The translations under genes and the position numbers were made by a program. Shown in pieces: positions 29,976-42,156 of a DNA stretch of 64,000 nt. Source of the stretch: Atrina japonica (Eukaryota > Mollusca > Bivalvia > Pterioida > Pinnidae); assembly GCA_030159075.1 (NCBI GenBank), contig BROG01000479.1, positions 310,001 to 374,000 of the forward strand, in the 5' to 3' direction. The notes under the pieces were generated by a model. The model was not told where the DNA came from, ran no database searches, and saw nothing but the letters and a program-made list of their open reading frames with translations. Position 1 is the first letter of the stretch, and each line of letters starts with the position of its first letter.

Positions 29976-32900
29976 TGTCATAGTATTTGCGGATATTCAA
30001 TTTAAAAATATTATAGTTACACTTATCCAGTCTTAATTGCTTACCTTACTTTTGTAATCCATAGAAAATTCTTAATAATATAATAACATCAGCAAACTAT
30101 TTCGGATGTAAAGTAAGCACAAATTCTGATGATTCAGCAGTTCACTTAGAATTACTTTCTGTATACAAATTATTCAAATATATATTTCATTTGTCACATC
30201 TCCCGTATTTTTTTTCATAAAAAGTTAGTAATTTCTAATATACATGGTCGATACATCTAACAAAGTCACACAGAACGACACTGACAGGATGTAGGTCGAG
30301 ATCATCTGCACATAACTCATTGCAGTGCCGAAAAAAATCCTTAGTCGCTTTTAATCTCATCCGTCAATGATTCAGAAAATATATATTTACTTGTAGAATT
30401 CATCCGTTACTGATTCAATAAAATCAAACTAAACAATCCGCGTTCTTCCACACCAATATTACGTATTTTCAATTTAGGAGGTTGTCAAATCACACACTCA
30501 ATCTACAAACGAAGTTGGACATGCATTGTGGATTGTAATAATGATAGCATTGTTGACCGTACCCAAGTCTATAAAGGTCAGCCACTCATTTCTTGTACCT
30601 TCATCTGACAACTCCCTCCTACACGATAGGTTTTGTCCGATGAGATGATATTTCTAGCTTTTGATAAGAGATAATGCAGGTATATTGGGCTCTAAATGAG
30701 AACCGTATATTCCTCTACTCTGTAAGTAATCGGTAGCCTGTCGTTCTGTACACCTTTCTTGTCTCATAAAATGCGAGTTTACGGTGCGTTAATCTCGTAA
30801 ATGACTTTTTCAGAGCGCACATTTACTTTTGGTACAAAGATGTAGATTATGAATAATAACTGTAATATGTTGTTTATTGCAAAATGATTTAAAAAGAACA
30901 AATTATATGTTGATACCAATTAGCAGATCAGAGATTGAAGAAAAAGATTGTACTCTTTATGTATGTATTAAACATTATCGAACTTATACTAATCATATGT
31001 ACAAAGCCTTTATTAGTTTCTGCGTTCAAAATAGCCATTAAAAAGACGGAATACTCGACAATAATTTTAATCGCCAGTAAATTACACTGACATTGTTTTT
31101 CATTAGTTCAATCTATTCCCAATTAATAAAAATATTGTGTACGTACTTAAAAACCGTTGTAACATGGGAGGAATCAGGATTAGTTCTAACTGGGGGTCAC
31201 AACATTTTGTCAGATATATGAAAGATGACGAAAAAATTAATTTGGAATCCAAAATTCGAACAAATAAGCTAAATTAAGATACTCAGATTCTAACAAGGCG
31301 GCTTTTATACTAAATTAGTTAAAGAACGCAAACAAATAGGTTTTGTTGCAACATATATTTCTTTTTCTCCTTTTACTCGACAAAAACCCCTTCAATTATT
31401 TAGACATTTTATACTAAAGTAGTCACGCTGTATTGGACAATTTTGTCGTAACACGAAATTTGCATAAACACTATTATTATTTGTGGACTTAGTTGATAAT
31501 TTTCCTTTAATTTTAGGAAACTTGATATTATATCTTATCTTCGTTGAACAAAAAAATCACTTTCTTTATCGTTACACATTAAATAAATGGGAAGAGATCA
31601 TGCTAATCATGTGTCTAATTTTAGATTTCAACAATTACGTAATCTCTCGGGGATATCACTGCTGCAGTTTCGAAGATTTCCATCGACCATCAAAGTTTCT
31701 ATTTTTTATCATCTTTTTACGTGCAAGTCTATTCTCAAATGTGAGATCCATTTTCTACAGAAATAATTCATTTTATAGTACTCGGTCAAACGATTATCAT
31801 CTCTGTTGCGAAGAAGACCGATCGCTCGATAAAAAGGGATGGAATATGTCATGTTTGATCTTTATTTACATGTGCTCAGGATCTCCCTTGTCGAAGATCA
31901 TGAATATTTATTCTTCGAGATCACTCTACTTACTATCCTTGACTTGTCTATCGTAGCATATCTATTTGTGTTATGTTCAGTTGCATAATCATATCCTGAG
32001 GTTCTTGTTTATACAATATACACATCCGACAATGTGGAGAAATCTACAACTGCGAAAGATATACGAACAAACTTTGTGCAACGATACCAACAATACAATC
32101 ATTTTGGTCAATGAGTATCATGATTTTCCTTTGGCATATGAAACGTACTACAAAAATTACTAACAATTAGCAGACAATTGCTATCACTACTTAACAATTC
32201 ATTATACATTTGATCAGTGAAAAATATTAAAACTGAACTTATTACGCTTTGTAGTTTTTAACGTGGTGGGGACAGTATGAAAGTGTTGGAAAACTACTGA
32301 TTCCATTCCTGCTAAATAAACAAAAGTTCTGATGGAGCTTCAAGAGATGAGAAACTTTATGAGTTAAAATGTTCTAACCACCAGGCAACGGAGACCCTAA
32401 TTCTAGTTTGTAAGGTTTTGTATTTGATATCCACAATCTTCTCCATTATTTTCATTATTTTCTTCTCCGATATCATTTTCATTTTTCATTTTTATCTTTA
32501 TTAATGCTAAAATTATTTGATTACCTTTTCACCGAGCTTTACCTATTCGCCGAAATAGGTGAATCCCATGGGACATTTGCAACGAACGAAACAGCTGACC
32601 CTTTCTGGTCCCATTCCGTTAGGTTTCCCAATGTTCTACATGTAGAGATCGTTATTATTGTAGAAAATTCCGTGGGGATAAAATTTTGTTGTTTTAAAAA
32701 TAAACAAATTCGTTGACGTGAAATTGAAATCGAAAAAAGTTTGTAAAGGAACCTATTTATATTACTAAGTGTAATTTGGTTAATTCTCGTCATGGTTTTA
32801 ATTTCGTCGATATATGAAAACCACAATGAAAAATTGTGATTCTACAGATTATCCAATTTATCGTATTCTAATGGACTTGGGGTTAAGAATATCCATTATT

Positions 32901-34120
32901 ATTTTTTCATTTTTACTTTCCGTAACGATCGAATTCAATTATGCCTATCATTGTGGCAATTCTTGTCCGTTTTAAAATGTCTGTAAGATGGCTGGTCGTG
33001 TGTTGTTGAAATCATTAGCGAGACAGATTCGTAGATGTGATTGATCTATTGTATTCACTGGAGAGCTAAGCGATCCATGTAGTTTTAGTTAAAGAAAATA
33101 ACAACATCATTCATTTTCTTTCTCTGTAAAATGACATCTGCCAATACAAATATTTCCTGTCTTTGAATGAGAAATTGTTGTGTTTATCGACTGTGGTGAA
33201 ATGATTTCTACATACGAGGAACATATCACGTTTTCAGATAGTTCGTGAAATTAGTGAGTGACAGATGCATTCTAAATTTAGAAAAATGGAGCAATTATAA
33301 TCAAAAGATTTTCAGTAAAACTGATGACGTTTCAACTTGACCAAAGTAATTAAGAATAATGTAACTAATTTGATAAGAAATATTCATCAACCTTATGAAA
33401 GATCAAGTGTCATTATTCCATCTTATATTTTTAGATACTATTTAAATCTGGAATTTTAAAACTCGGTTATATTCTAAACACGCATAGTTTTATTGTCTTA
33501 TGGAATTCTTCTAATTTTATTTTCAAATATCAGACATTTTAGGAATCCCGTCAGACCAATCAGTGGAATGAACCGCTATCTTCTGCCAGACCAAAAGGAT
33601 TTTTATCGGATAAACGCTTTGGATTGACGCTTTTCAGAAACTCGGTCTTCAATACAAACTTATTCATAACATATTGGTTCTTTCTTTAATTTTATAATCT
33701 AAACTCATCAAAAGCTAAGAAAGAGATAATTTTACAGTGGTTACTCTTAGACAAATTTAGGAATACATTTAGGTTATTTTTTTGGCCTTGTATGGTACCA
33801 CTTTTTTAATCGAGCTGGATCTGGGTGAAAGTGGCAAGAGACTGAAGAGTTGCTGAATGAATTTGATCTGAAAATGGGGTGGGGGGGCGAAGGTCAATCT
33901 GACAAACTGCACTAAGTTGGGCGGATTCGATGCATTGGGGTGGGGGTTTATCAATCCTTCCCAAGCAGTATACAAATTCCAGACTTAGATTTAGTTCGAT
34001 TCACATTTCGTTGGTAGTTTGAGTTTCGTGTTTTAGTTATCCTTTTGTTTGATTTCAATTTTCATTAATTTATTACTTTATCACACTATACTTGTAATAT
34101 GTAGCATTTCTTTCACTCTC
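29976..34120. other. Intergenic, no supported gene
   Basis: AT-rich DNA. A 157-residue frame at 31483-31956 shows no domain and has the composition of random AT-rich sequence. A fragment of dispersed repeat D (TTTGGCCTTG...ATACCACTTTTT-like) occurs at 33765-33815. Confidence 0.5.
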
Positions 34121-34123
34121 CGG

Positions 34124-34125
<2 letters not shown>

Positions 34126-34188
<63 letters not shown>
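34126..34188. repeat. (GT)n microsatellite
   Basis: A GT run of about 63 bp. Confidence 0.95.
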
Positions 34189-34193
<5 letters not shown>

Positions 34194-34371
34194 GTAAGAG
34201 TGTATACGTGTAGGTTTTTCATGTAATTTTAATTGTTTTGTCCTGATGAAGGGACAGGTCGTCCCGAAAATTTGACTTTCATTTTGTCCGTGTCGTTAGT
34301 CATTTTAGTGCTTTATATATATTAATATTATATCTTATCTTATTCTTTATCTATCAGGAAAATCGCGGTTT

Positions 34372-34548
34372 AAGCCATCACGGGTTCTATTCCCTCCAAA
34401 ACGTAAGCTGATTTTATGAGAGAGTTTTCCGATTAACTTCCAGAAGACTGAGAGCGACATTAAAATCAAGGTTTCTCTCCAGCATTAAAATCTGGCTGCC
34501 ACTATGAAACTGAACACTTTTTGAATGTGGCATACATTTTTACCTTTA
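34372..34548 (+). repeat. SINE family 2, partial
   Basis: Starts around box B (CACGGGTTCTATTCCCTCC), then AACGTAAGCTGATTTTATGA, CTGCCACTATGAAACTGAAC and GAATGTGGCATAC. Confidence 0.65.
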
Positions 34549-35154
34549 AAACAAGCAAAAATCAAACCAAATATATTGCATTCTATATTTGTGTGATATG
34601 AAAAGAAAGAAACAAACTCAATTAACTTAAACAAGTCCATTTCTAACTGAAGATGAAAGAGAACTCCATGCCCGAGTTGTAAATCGTCACAGTTAACACC
34701 TATATGTCTGTCCCAATAATGATTGTGGGGTTTCAGTTACGTTGGAAGTTAATCAGTTGAAAAAGTTTCTATGCTTACACGACAAACTGCGTCTGTTTTT
34801 TCATAGTTTATTGCAGAGTTTTCGCCTCCTTCTTTAATATCTGGCTTCCGCCTCATAATAAGTAGAATACAAAGCGTATAACATAAAATGTCATTTATCT
34901 AACGAAAAATCAATGAACAAAATAAATAATCAATTAGCTTGATTAGTCCGTATTTGTTTCTGTTAAAATTCACCAGAGAATATATAATTGAGTCTATTGA
35001 GGATAGGTAGAATATGAATGTTACACATAGATTTTGGAGTTTATCTATCGATAAAAGTATCATTAAAACACAAATGTGATATTTGCTGCCACGAGTCACA
35101 TAATAAACGCTAATGTAGGTCACAAATATTTTTCAATAGTGTTTTACGCCTTAC

Positions 35155-35362
35155 TCAACAATTTGTTTTCAGTTTTATGGTGGCGACAAGTTTTTTATGG
35201 TAGAGGAGACAACCCGGTTACAATGTACCCGGAAAGAGGTCATCGGCCTTCCGCAAGTAACTGGCAAACTTTCTCACAAAAAATAGGTTCCATGGGAGTC
35301 GAACCTGCGCAGACCAGATGTGAGAGACGTCATGGTTTAACCACTGGTCACAAATATTTTGA
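35155..35362 (-). repeat. SINE family 2, diverged copy with tRNA-like head
   Basis: Reverse-complement reading gives GACCAGTGGTTAAACCATGA (box A), GGTTCGACTCCCATGG (box B), then TTTTTTGTGAGAAAGTTTGC and GGTGGCCGA-like body sequence. A 157-residue frame crossing it is not a gene. Confidence 0.65.
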
Positions 35363-35902
35363 ACTTGTAACATTGAATGAAAACTCTTTATTGCATGCCA
35401 TGAAAGGAAGTCAAAATCAAAGAATGTTTATTCCTGAGAATATTTTTGAACAACAATGCTATTTTGAAGTTTTGTTCCATACAAATTTTAAGCACAATAC
35501 CAAAGTTATAAAGATGATTTTATTTGAAATCACAGTGTATCACTTTTAAGTTGTAACTACGATATTCCGGTATATTGTAATTACGGTCAGCTCTTGTTAT
35601 AATCGCCAGTATGGGATCAAATGTAATTGCCGTTATATCAAATATGCTGTTATATCAATCCTGAGGTTTGGTGCCAATAATACATTACATTAATCTCATT
35701 GTCGTTAAACCCTATTAAATATTAAACCCCAATCCCGTTTGCATTTATAAAATGACTATAAAAAATATTATTATTATTATTATTTCGATAAATTATTCCA
35801 TTGTTGCAATAATTTGTTTATATATTCTTTAAAAATCAACAAAGTACGGTTAAGGCTTGATTATATAAATCACCAGAGCACAATGATTCATTTTCTATTA
35901 AT

Positions 35903-36088
35903 ATTAAGTCTTCGGATGAGACGGTAAAAACCGAAGTCCCGTGTCACAGTAGGTGTCTGCACGTTAAAGAACTCAATGCTCAATGGCCATAAGTGCCGAA
36001 CATAGGCCAAAATTTGAAGCGGTTCACTCGCATTTGGTGACATCTCCATATGAGTGAAAGATTCATGAGTGGGACGTTAAACAACAAT
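35903..36088 (+). repeat. SINE family 1, partial, sense orientation
   Basis: CGGATGAGACGGTAAAAACC, GTGTCACAGTAGGTGTC, GCCATAAGTGCCGAACATAG and the tail GGGACGTTAAACAACAATAC. The tRNA-like head is absent. Confidence 0.75.
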
Positions 36089-36210
36089 ACAACAACTATC
36101 AATATGCTGAACAACAAAAACAACAACAACAACAACTATTGATAAGCTGAACGATATAACTGGATATGCCTCTATTTACTTGGCCGTTCCGACATGATTC
36201 ATTACATACG

Positions 36211-36499
36211 TTTGTTTTTGTTTGTTTATTGTCGTTTAACGTTCCACTCAAGAACCTTACACTCATATGGAGAAGTCACGTAATGCCGGTTCACCGCTTC
36301 AAATTTTGGCCTTTGTACGGCACTTACGGCCATTGAGCAGTGAGGGTTCTTAAACGTACCGACACCTACTGTGACACGGGACCTCGGTTTTTACTGTCTG
36401 ATCCGAAGGACAGGAAACCTACCTGCCGCCGGTTGGACTTGAACTCACGACCTCACGATTAAGAGTCGTGCGCGCTACCGACGGAGCTAGACCGGCTCC
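36211..36499 (-). repeat. SINE family 1, near full length
   Basis: The minus-strand head GAGCCGGTCTAGCTCCGTCG holds box A, and TCGTGAGTTCAAGTCC holds box B. The body and TTAAACGACAATAAACAAAC tail match the other copies. It is flanked by TTACATACGT and TTTCATACGT, a probable target-site duplication with one mismatch. Confidence 0.8.
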
Positions 36500-36802
36500 G
36501 TTTCATACGTAAAACAGATCTGAATAAATTTACAACACCTTTCTGCGTCAAACATTACTCAAAATCATATTAACACGTAAGTCATCCGAACGGCGTGACT
36601 TATCGTGATTAAATTAACTATGGACAATTACTTAAATTATTAATTATTAACCACTCACAGGAAACACGTACAAATCGTTACATATGATAATGTGTAATTA
36701 AATGATCTTGAAAACAAGAAGATTAATTCGAGGCCATTGACCTCATGCAGACAATTATCTTTATCACACTCTTTATTTTTATTCGTTTTACATACATTTA
36801 TA

Positions 36803-36905
36803 AGTACTTCATCAACTTGGCCTTCCTGGGTAAAAATTGTAACCGGGTTCTCTCGTCAACCATTAAAAACTTGCCGTCATCATATAACCGAAACTGAAGT
36901 ACTGA
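36803..36905 (+). repeat. SINE family 2, tail fragment
   Basis: GGCCTTCCTGGGTAAAAATT, GTAACCGGGTTCTCTCGTCA and CATATAACCGAAACTGAAGT match the family 2 body and tail. Confidence 0.55.
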
Positions 36906-37294
36906 AAGTACTGAAAACGCAAAGATTGTAATCTAGAATATTGAATTGAGTTTATAGCAGTAAACAGTTATTCAGCTTTCCACTTTACTAACGCCTTTTG
37001 ACAAAATTCCTCCTTTTCCTCCTTTTTCCTTCATGTGTGTATATAATCTACAAAAAGCACTCCAAGAAAAACCAAAAACAAACCACCACCCCCAAAAAAC
37101 ACGGCTTCAAATTGAACTAGATTATCAAGGAAGACAAACTTTTAAATCACTGTTTACACCCAAAACATACGTGGGTGAAAAAGAAAAATAACGTCTATAG
37201 CAATTCCTATTTTGTTTTTATATAAAACACAAAAAGACAAATGACGAAGTATTTGATAAATTTTTTTTCTAAGTTTTCAGTTATACATATTGTT

Positions 37295-37494
37295 TTAAAG
37301 CTGTCCCCCCCCCCCCCTTTTACTACTTAGATTGATAAAAAAACAAAAAAGCATAGGTTTATACACAGGTATAAAAATTCTGAAATTTCAATATATTTTG
37401 TGAAAAATGCTTGAGAAACCCAAGTTTGTCACTTTTTCATAACTCAACCATACATCTTGTATATATAAAAGTAAAGTCCCTTAAAGTCGGAGAA
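37295..37494. mobile_element. TIR element, family A, copy 4, internally deleted
   Basis: TTAAAGCTGTCCCC-rich left end, TTTTACTACTTAGATTGATA, ATATATTTTGTGAAAAATGC, and right end GTCCCTTAAAG. Shorter than the other copies. The C15 run could be expansion or a sequencing error. Confidence 0.55.
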
Positions 37495-37544
37495 TAAATC
37501 ATAAACCAAGTATGTAATCATCCTTTCCTCTTCTAACTGAAAAT

Positions 37545-37552
<8 letters not shown>

Positions 37553-37601
<49 letters not shown>
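37553..37601. repeat. (CT)n microsatellite
   Basis: A CT run of about 50 bp followed by poly-T. Confidence 0.95.
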
Positions 37602-37609
<8 letters not shown>

Positions 37610-38415
37610 TTATTAACAGTTAAAATAAAAACATATTATAAAGGTTACACAATAGATACGAATTGTCGATTTATGTAAAAGTATGTTCATCGACAAAAAT
37701 GAAATCATGTAACATTTACAAGTGCAGATAATGGAATGAGCGGGTTTTCATGACGGTTTGAAAATCCTTAAGGAATAATTAATATCATAGGTTTAAAATA
37801 ATTGAATTATAAATGCATTTACAGAAATCGTTCGCATTTTATCAAATTCTCAAAGTTAAAATTTCTGTATTTCTCGTACATTCTGCTCATTACGAAGTAC
37901 CTGGAGTTTTCCCTACACATTTATTGCGAGTAATCAAGTCGTTTCAGATACCAGATAAGTATACACTGTCTTAAATCCGTGTGAAATATCATCAGTATCC
38001 TCAAAATTCATGGCTTTCAGATTTAAAACTGAGTCAGTCTTCAGTTATTGCAACGTGATTTAATGTCTTCCAATAGATTTCGGATGTATGGAGTGAGATA
38101 AAATGTGCCATGTAAGGAACGAAGACATAAATTACAGTTATTTGGAGTTTCAAAATGCTTGAATGTGCAATTTTATTTATCACTTTTTAGGAACGTATTC
38201 CTAAGAAAAGCGACATAAAAGACCTATTGATTGTACTTACCACAGACAGTAAGAAAATTGTTGTCTTAATCAATTATAGGAAAACATAGCAACATATCAC
38301 GGTTTTATGTCAAATTTTCTGTAGAAATGAAGTGAAATAAATTGATATACTACTTCACTTTAAAAGTTCAGTCAGACAATCTATCAACAAAAAATCATAA
38401 ATACCAATAAATTAA
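37602..38415. other. Intergenic, no recognised feature
   Basis: AT-rich, no supported gene or repeat. Confidence 0.5.
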
Positions 38416-38420
38416 TGTTC

Positions 38421-38500
38421 AGGATATCCAAATCCGGTGAACATTGGACAAACACCGATCTCTGAAAAGCCAGAAGGTGGATCAGGTGCCATGATATATG
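38421..38500 (-). repeat. Penelope-like 3' UTR fragment
   Basis: Its reverse complement matches the family 3' UTR: CAGGTGCCA/TGGCACCTGA, GGTTTCCAGAGGTCC-like, TTGTCCAATGTTCACCGGAT. About 80 bp. Confidence 0.6.
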
Positions 38501-38529
38501 ATCAGAGAAGAGTTCATTTTATCACAATA

Positions 38530-38531
<2 letters not shown>

Positions 38532-38596
<65 letters not shown>

Positions 38597-38608
38597 TGTG
38601 TGTGTGTG
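38532..38608. repeat. (GT)n microsatellite
   Basis: A GT run with one CT interruption. Confidence 0.95.
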
Positions 38609-39185
38609 TGACCACGACTTATAGTATGAGATCAGATAAACAAAAATGATCTCACTTTATTTGCATTTGTTGAAATGTTTAGGTATGTGTAATATCATCA
38701 CACAAAAACAATGATAACGCATCATGACCGCCCATTTATGCTCAGTAAAGATGTAGATAACGGAAAATGGAGTATACGCCATGCGTATATGAAATAAATT
38801 GTTAGTGACTTTGTTTGCGATAATACAAGTATGTAAATTTGGCTTTAACTGGGGAAAAACTAAGTTTAACTCATTATGTGATTTAGGTATTGCATGTTCA
38901 AAGACAGCTCAATTATTCATTCCTCGGACATAAATGCGAATTTTCTCCCTTACTTAGGGCATATATACCATCGACATAGTTAAATGCGTAAACGCAGTTC
39001 TGGATGATACTTATGTGTGCGTATACAGTATCTAAATCTTATCTTCCCTATGTAATACCAGTAAAATCACGGAAGTATCAATGTCTTTACAAAATCTTAA
39101 AGCGTTCGCATTTTTTTTTAAATTTCTAGTTAGTATTTCACTTTTTCATTTGGTGTTATTGAGAATGTCAGCACAGATATTGGAA

Positions 39186-39186
<1 letters not shown>

Positions 39187-39271
<85 letters not shown>

Positions 39272-39290
39272 TGTGTGTGTGTGTGTGTGT
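39187..39290. repeat. Compound (TA)n(GT)n microsatellite
   Basis: A TA run of about 83 bp then a GT run of about 20 bp. Confidence 0.95.
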
Positions 39291-39885
39291 AAGATTGTTT
39301 TGAATTCACCCACCTGTCTGTATAATAATGTAATCAAAGAGAAAGTGACAATAAATAAAATTGCCAGGTTATCAAATAACGAGTTGTCGCGCATGACTCT
39401 ACTTTCATTTTCAATTATATCCTCATACACTTTGTTATGAAATACGCCCACACAGTTGTGCTAACAATGATAAGATATTTTGTATGGCTTGTGGCAAGTC
39501 TAAAAATAGTAATAACAAATGTCTTAGTATTATGATATGCACCAGTAAAATGAATTGTTAAAATAAACTGAGAAAAAGCAACAGTATTTTAAAATAATTT
39601 CTTTTCAAAAGATTGATATATTTCCCACTTTTTTATTCATTGGGGGTTTTACCAAAACGTGTTATAAAATTATCATGTTCCCACTTTTTGGTAAAACCTC
39701 TGGTAAATAATATTTGCTATGATAAACATTTAAATCAGATTTGTTTCTCTCAGAACTACTAAATTGCACATACAATATTTAACTGCAACTAGTAAACAGT
39801 TCATAGGGACGTATTTAGCATTGTATAGTTTACATTATCATATATTGCCTATTAGATGTGTTTTTACATGTGTGATACCATCAGC
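39291..39885. other. Intergenic, no recognised feature
   Basis: AT-rich. An inverted pair TCCCACTTTTTTATTCATTG/GGTAAAACC-like at about 39625-39705 is too short to classify. Confidence 0.4.
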
Positions 39886-39887
39886 AC

Positions 39888-40085
39888 ATTAAAATATAAA
39901 AACCACAGAAACCAAAGTATAAATATTCCAGATGTCCATTACACTATATAGAAATCAGGAGCCATGGAGAAGTAAGCATCCCCTGTTCACCGGTCAAATC
40001 GTCGCGAGTCTACAGTCAAATTAAATATAAATAAGTGAGATGTAAATCCTCGTTACAACTGGTACAGACGACTCAACAACTCAAT
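39888..40085 (-). repeat. Penelope-like 3' UTR fragment
   Basis: On the minus strand: GTTGAGTCGTCTGTACCAGT, TAACGAGGATTTACATCTC, GACTGTAGACTCGCGACG, GACCGGTGAACAGGGGATGC, then the tail. It lies immediately left of the tandem duplication. Confidence 0.65.
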
Positions 40086-40134
40086 TGAACAAATATAGGT
40101 CTATAGTAAAATCTAAATAACCTTGCGGGGCGGA

Positions 40135-42156
40135 GTCTTGTGAACCCTTTCTTGACCTGGACGAGTTTAAATTTAGGTAATATAGCATAACATTAAAATT
40201 ACAATGACTAGAGTAATCGTCCCAACTTGTCACCATACATAAGAAAATATCCAATGAGGAATAAAACTGTTTTCCCGTGCAGTTTGTCATAACCGAAAAG
40301 TGAGTAGAATCATCCGTATGAAAGTTTAAATCTAACCATAACAGGGATAACAGGCTGCTTGTCAACATTACAGTATCAGAGAATCAGTAATGCATGCAAT
40401 CCGTGCATGGCAATAAGTTTTATCTGCAAAACCTATTTTTGGAAAATCTTTGGCCGTATCGTTTCGATTTTTCCATGAACCCGGATGTGCTACTTTACCT
40501 TGATAGACCTGTAACTTAACATTTCTTTTGGTGAAAGAGTAATTGCAAAAAGATGATTATAACGACTGTTAAAGTTGTGGAACGTTGACGTCGGTCGCGA
40601 TTATCGATATACCTTTGACAACAACTTACCATTAAGTAGTTTACCTATATATGAAATGTTCATATGTTGTACACGCACTGACATTGTGAGATAAACACCA
40701 CATACACGAAGTGCTGCACAGAATTGTTTTTCCATAATCCATTGCATTTATACTCGATGCATTCCAAAAAATGAAAAACAATCCTTAATTAGGAGAACAA
40801 GGGTTTAGTACTAAATCTGGTAATCCTACAAACATATGTAGCCCATTTCAAAAGAGAAACTCCTTAAGAACAATGTGTTAGTACTACGTACTTTTGACGT
40901 ATGTACAAACGATATTGATATTAAGCTACAATATTTATACTGAAATCCAAAACTTCCCAATACCATATAAAACATATGTATATAGCAGGATCCAGCAATT
41001 GTTGCGCCAATATTTATACTGAAGTCCTAAACTTCCAAAAAATCCCAAACAAACATATGTATATAGCAGAATCCACCAATTGTTGTACCAAATCTTTATC
41101 TATACTCCCTACCAAAATACTGATAGCGTGAGAGGAGATACGTCAGTAATACTGTACAATTACTCGTACTTATTCCAAAAAAAAACCCAGCGTGAATCAA
41201 ATGAATCAGATACTTAAATATTCCAAATAGCTTTTAAGAAATTTAAAGACACTATTTTTATCAAATTCTTACGACCTCCTATTCATTTTATTTTATATTT
41301 TGGTGATGTGTGTGTGTGTTGTTGTTGTTGTTGTTTGGTGAACAGGGTTTTCATCATGCATACCCATGGGAACATATTATGTCCCAACATTGGTCGACAT
41401 AATTCTTTATTTATATGAAGCAGACTGCATTCAAAATAACAATATATATAGCTGTATCCTTTAACTTTGCATTTAGATATATATCGGCGACGTTTTTATC
41501 AATCAATAACGACAATTTCATAAGTTTCTGAAATTGATATAAACCCAAGGAATTACACTTTGAAGACGCCACAGAATCTAGCATATATGCCTTGTAATTG
41601 GACATTATACGTCCAACAGACATGAGGCGGGAAATTAACAATAAGACAAACGTGATGATTCAAACATTTCCAGAGTGTTTTCCAAATTTGAACATTTAAA
41701 CGAACTCTACTGATAAGTATTGTATCAGGAATCGCGTTTAATGTCGACATTTCGCAAATTTTACGGTCGGTATAATGACTTTGTGGGTAATTACAATTTT
41801 TACTAAATGAAATGTTAGGTAACTTGTTAGATACTGCCGCTTATGACGAGGATTTATTCCCCATATATTAAATTTAAATTTGACCGTGGACTCGCGGCCT
41901 GTATGATCGGTAACAGGGGATGCTTACTCATCCATGATACCTTGTCTCGACTCTGGATTTCCAAAGGTCCGTGATTGTCCAATATTTCCAAGATTCAAAA
42001 TTTTTTTACTTAACTAATTATTAATATAACTGTAACGTAGTAAATAACCGGATACTGAAAACTTCATGGAGTACAAAAATGGATTTGGCTATGCCTCGGA
42101 ATATATGGCATTTCTTTTTACATCATGTAATTTTCCATATCAGGTCATTATTTTTT
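40135..42156. repeat. Tandem segmental duplication, unit A (about 2.02 kb)
   Basis: Begins GTCTTGTGAACCCTTTCTTG and ends with CATATCAGGTCATTATTTTT. Nearly base-for-base the same as the following unit, with scattered substitutions and small indels. It contains an internal direct repeat of about 82 bp (AATATTTATACTGAA... to ...GCAATTGTTGCGCC, 40930-41095) and a reverse-transcriptase relic. Confidence 0.92.
41357..42005 (+). pseudogene. Penelope-like relic, copy inside unit A
   Basis: Decayed traces of CCCATGGGAAC (IPMGT), TTATTTATATGAAGCAGACT (LYLYEAD), ATATATCGGCGACGTTTTTA (YIDDVL region), CGTTTAATGTCGACATTTCG and the 3' UTR (GGACTCGCGGCCTG...). The frame is broken many times. It is older than the duplication, because both units carry the same lesions. 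Confidence 0.6.

Noticed and set aside
31483..31956. 157-codon frame, Leu/Phe/Ile-rich
   Set aside because: Composition of random AT-rich DNA, no recognisable motif or splice context.
35076..35549. 157-codon frame
   Set aside because: It crosses an antisense SINE family 2 copy; no domain.
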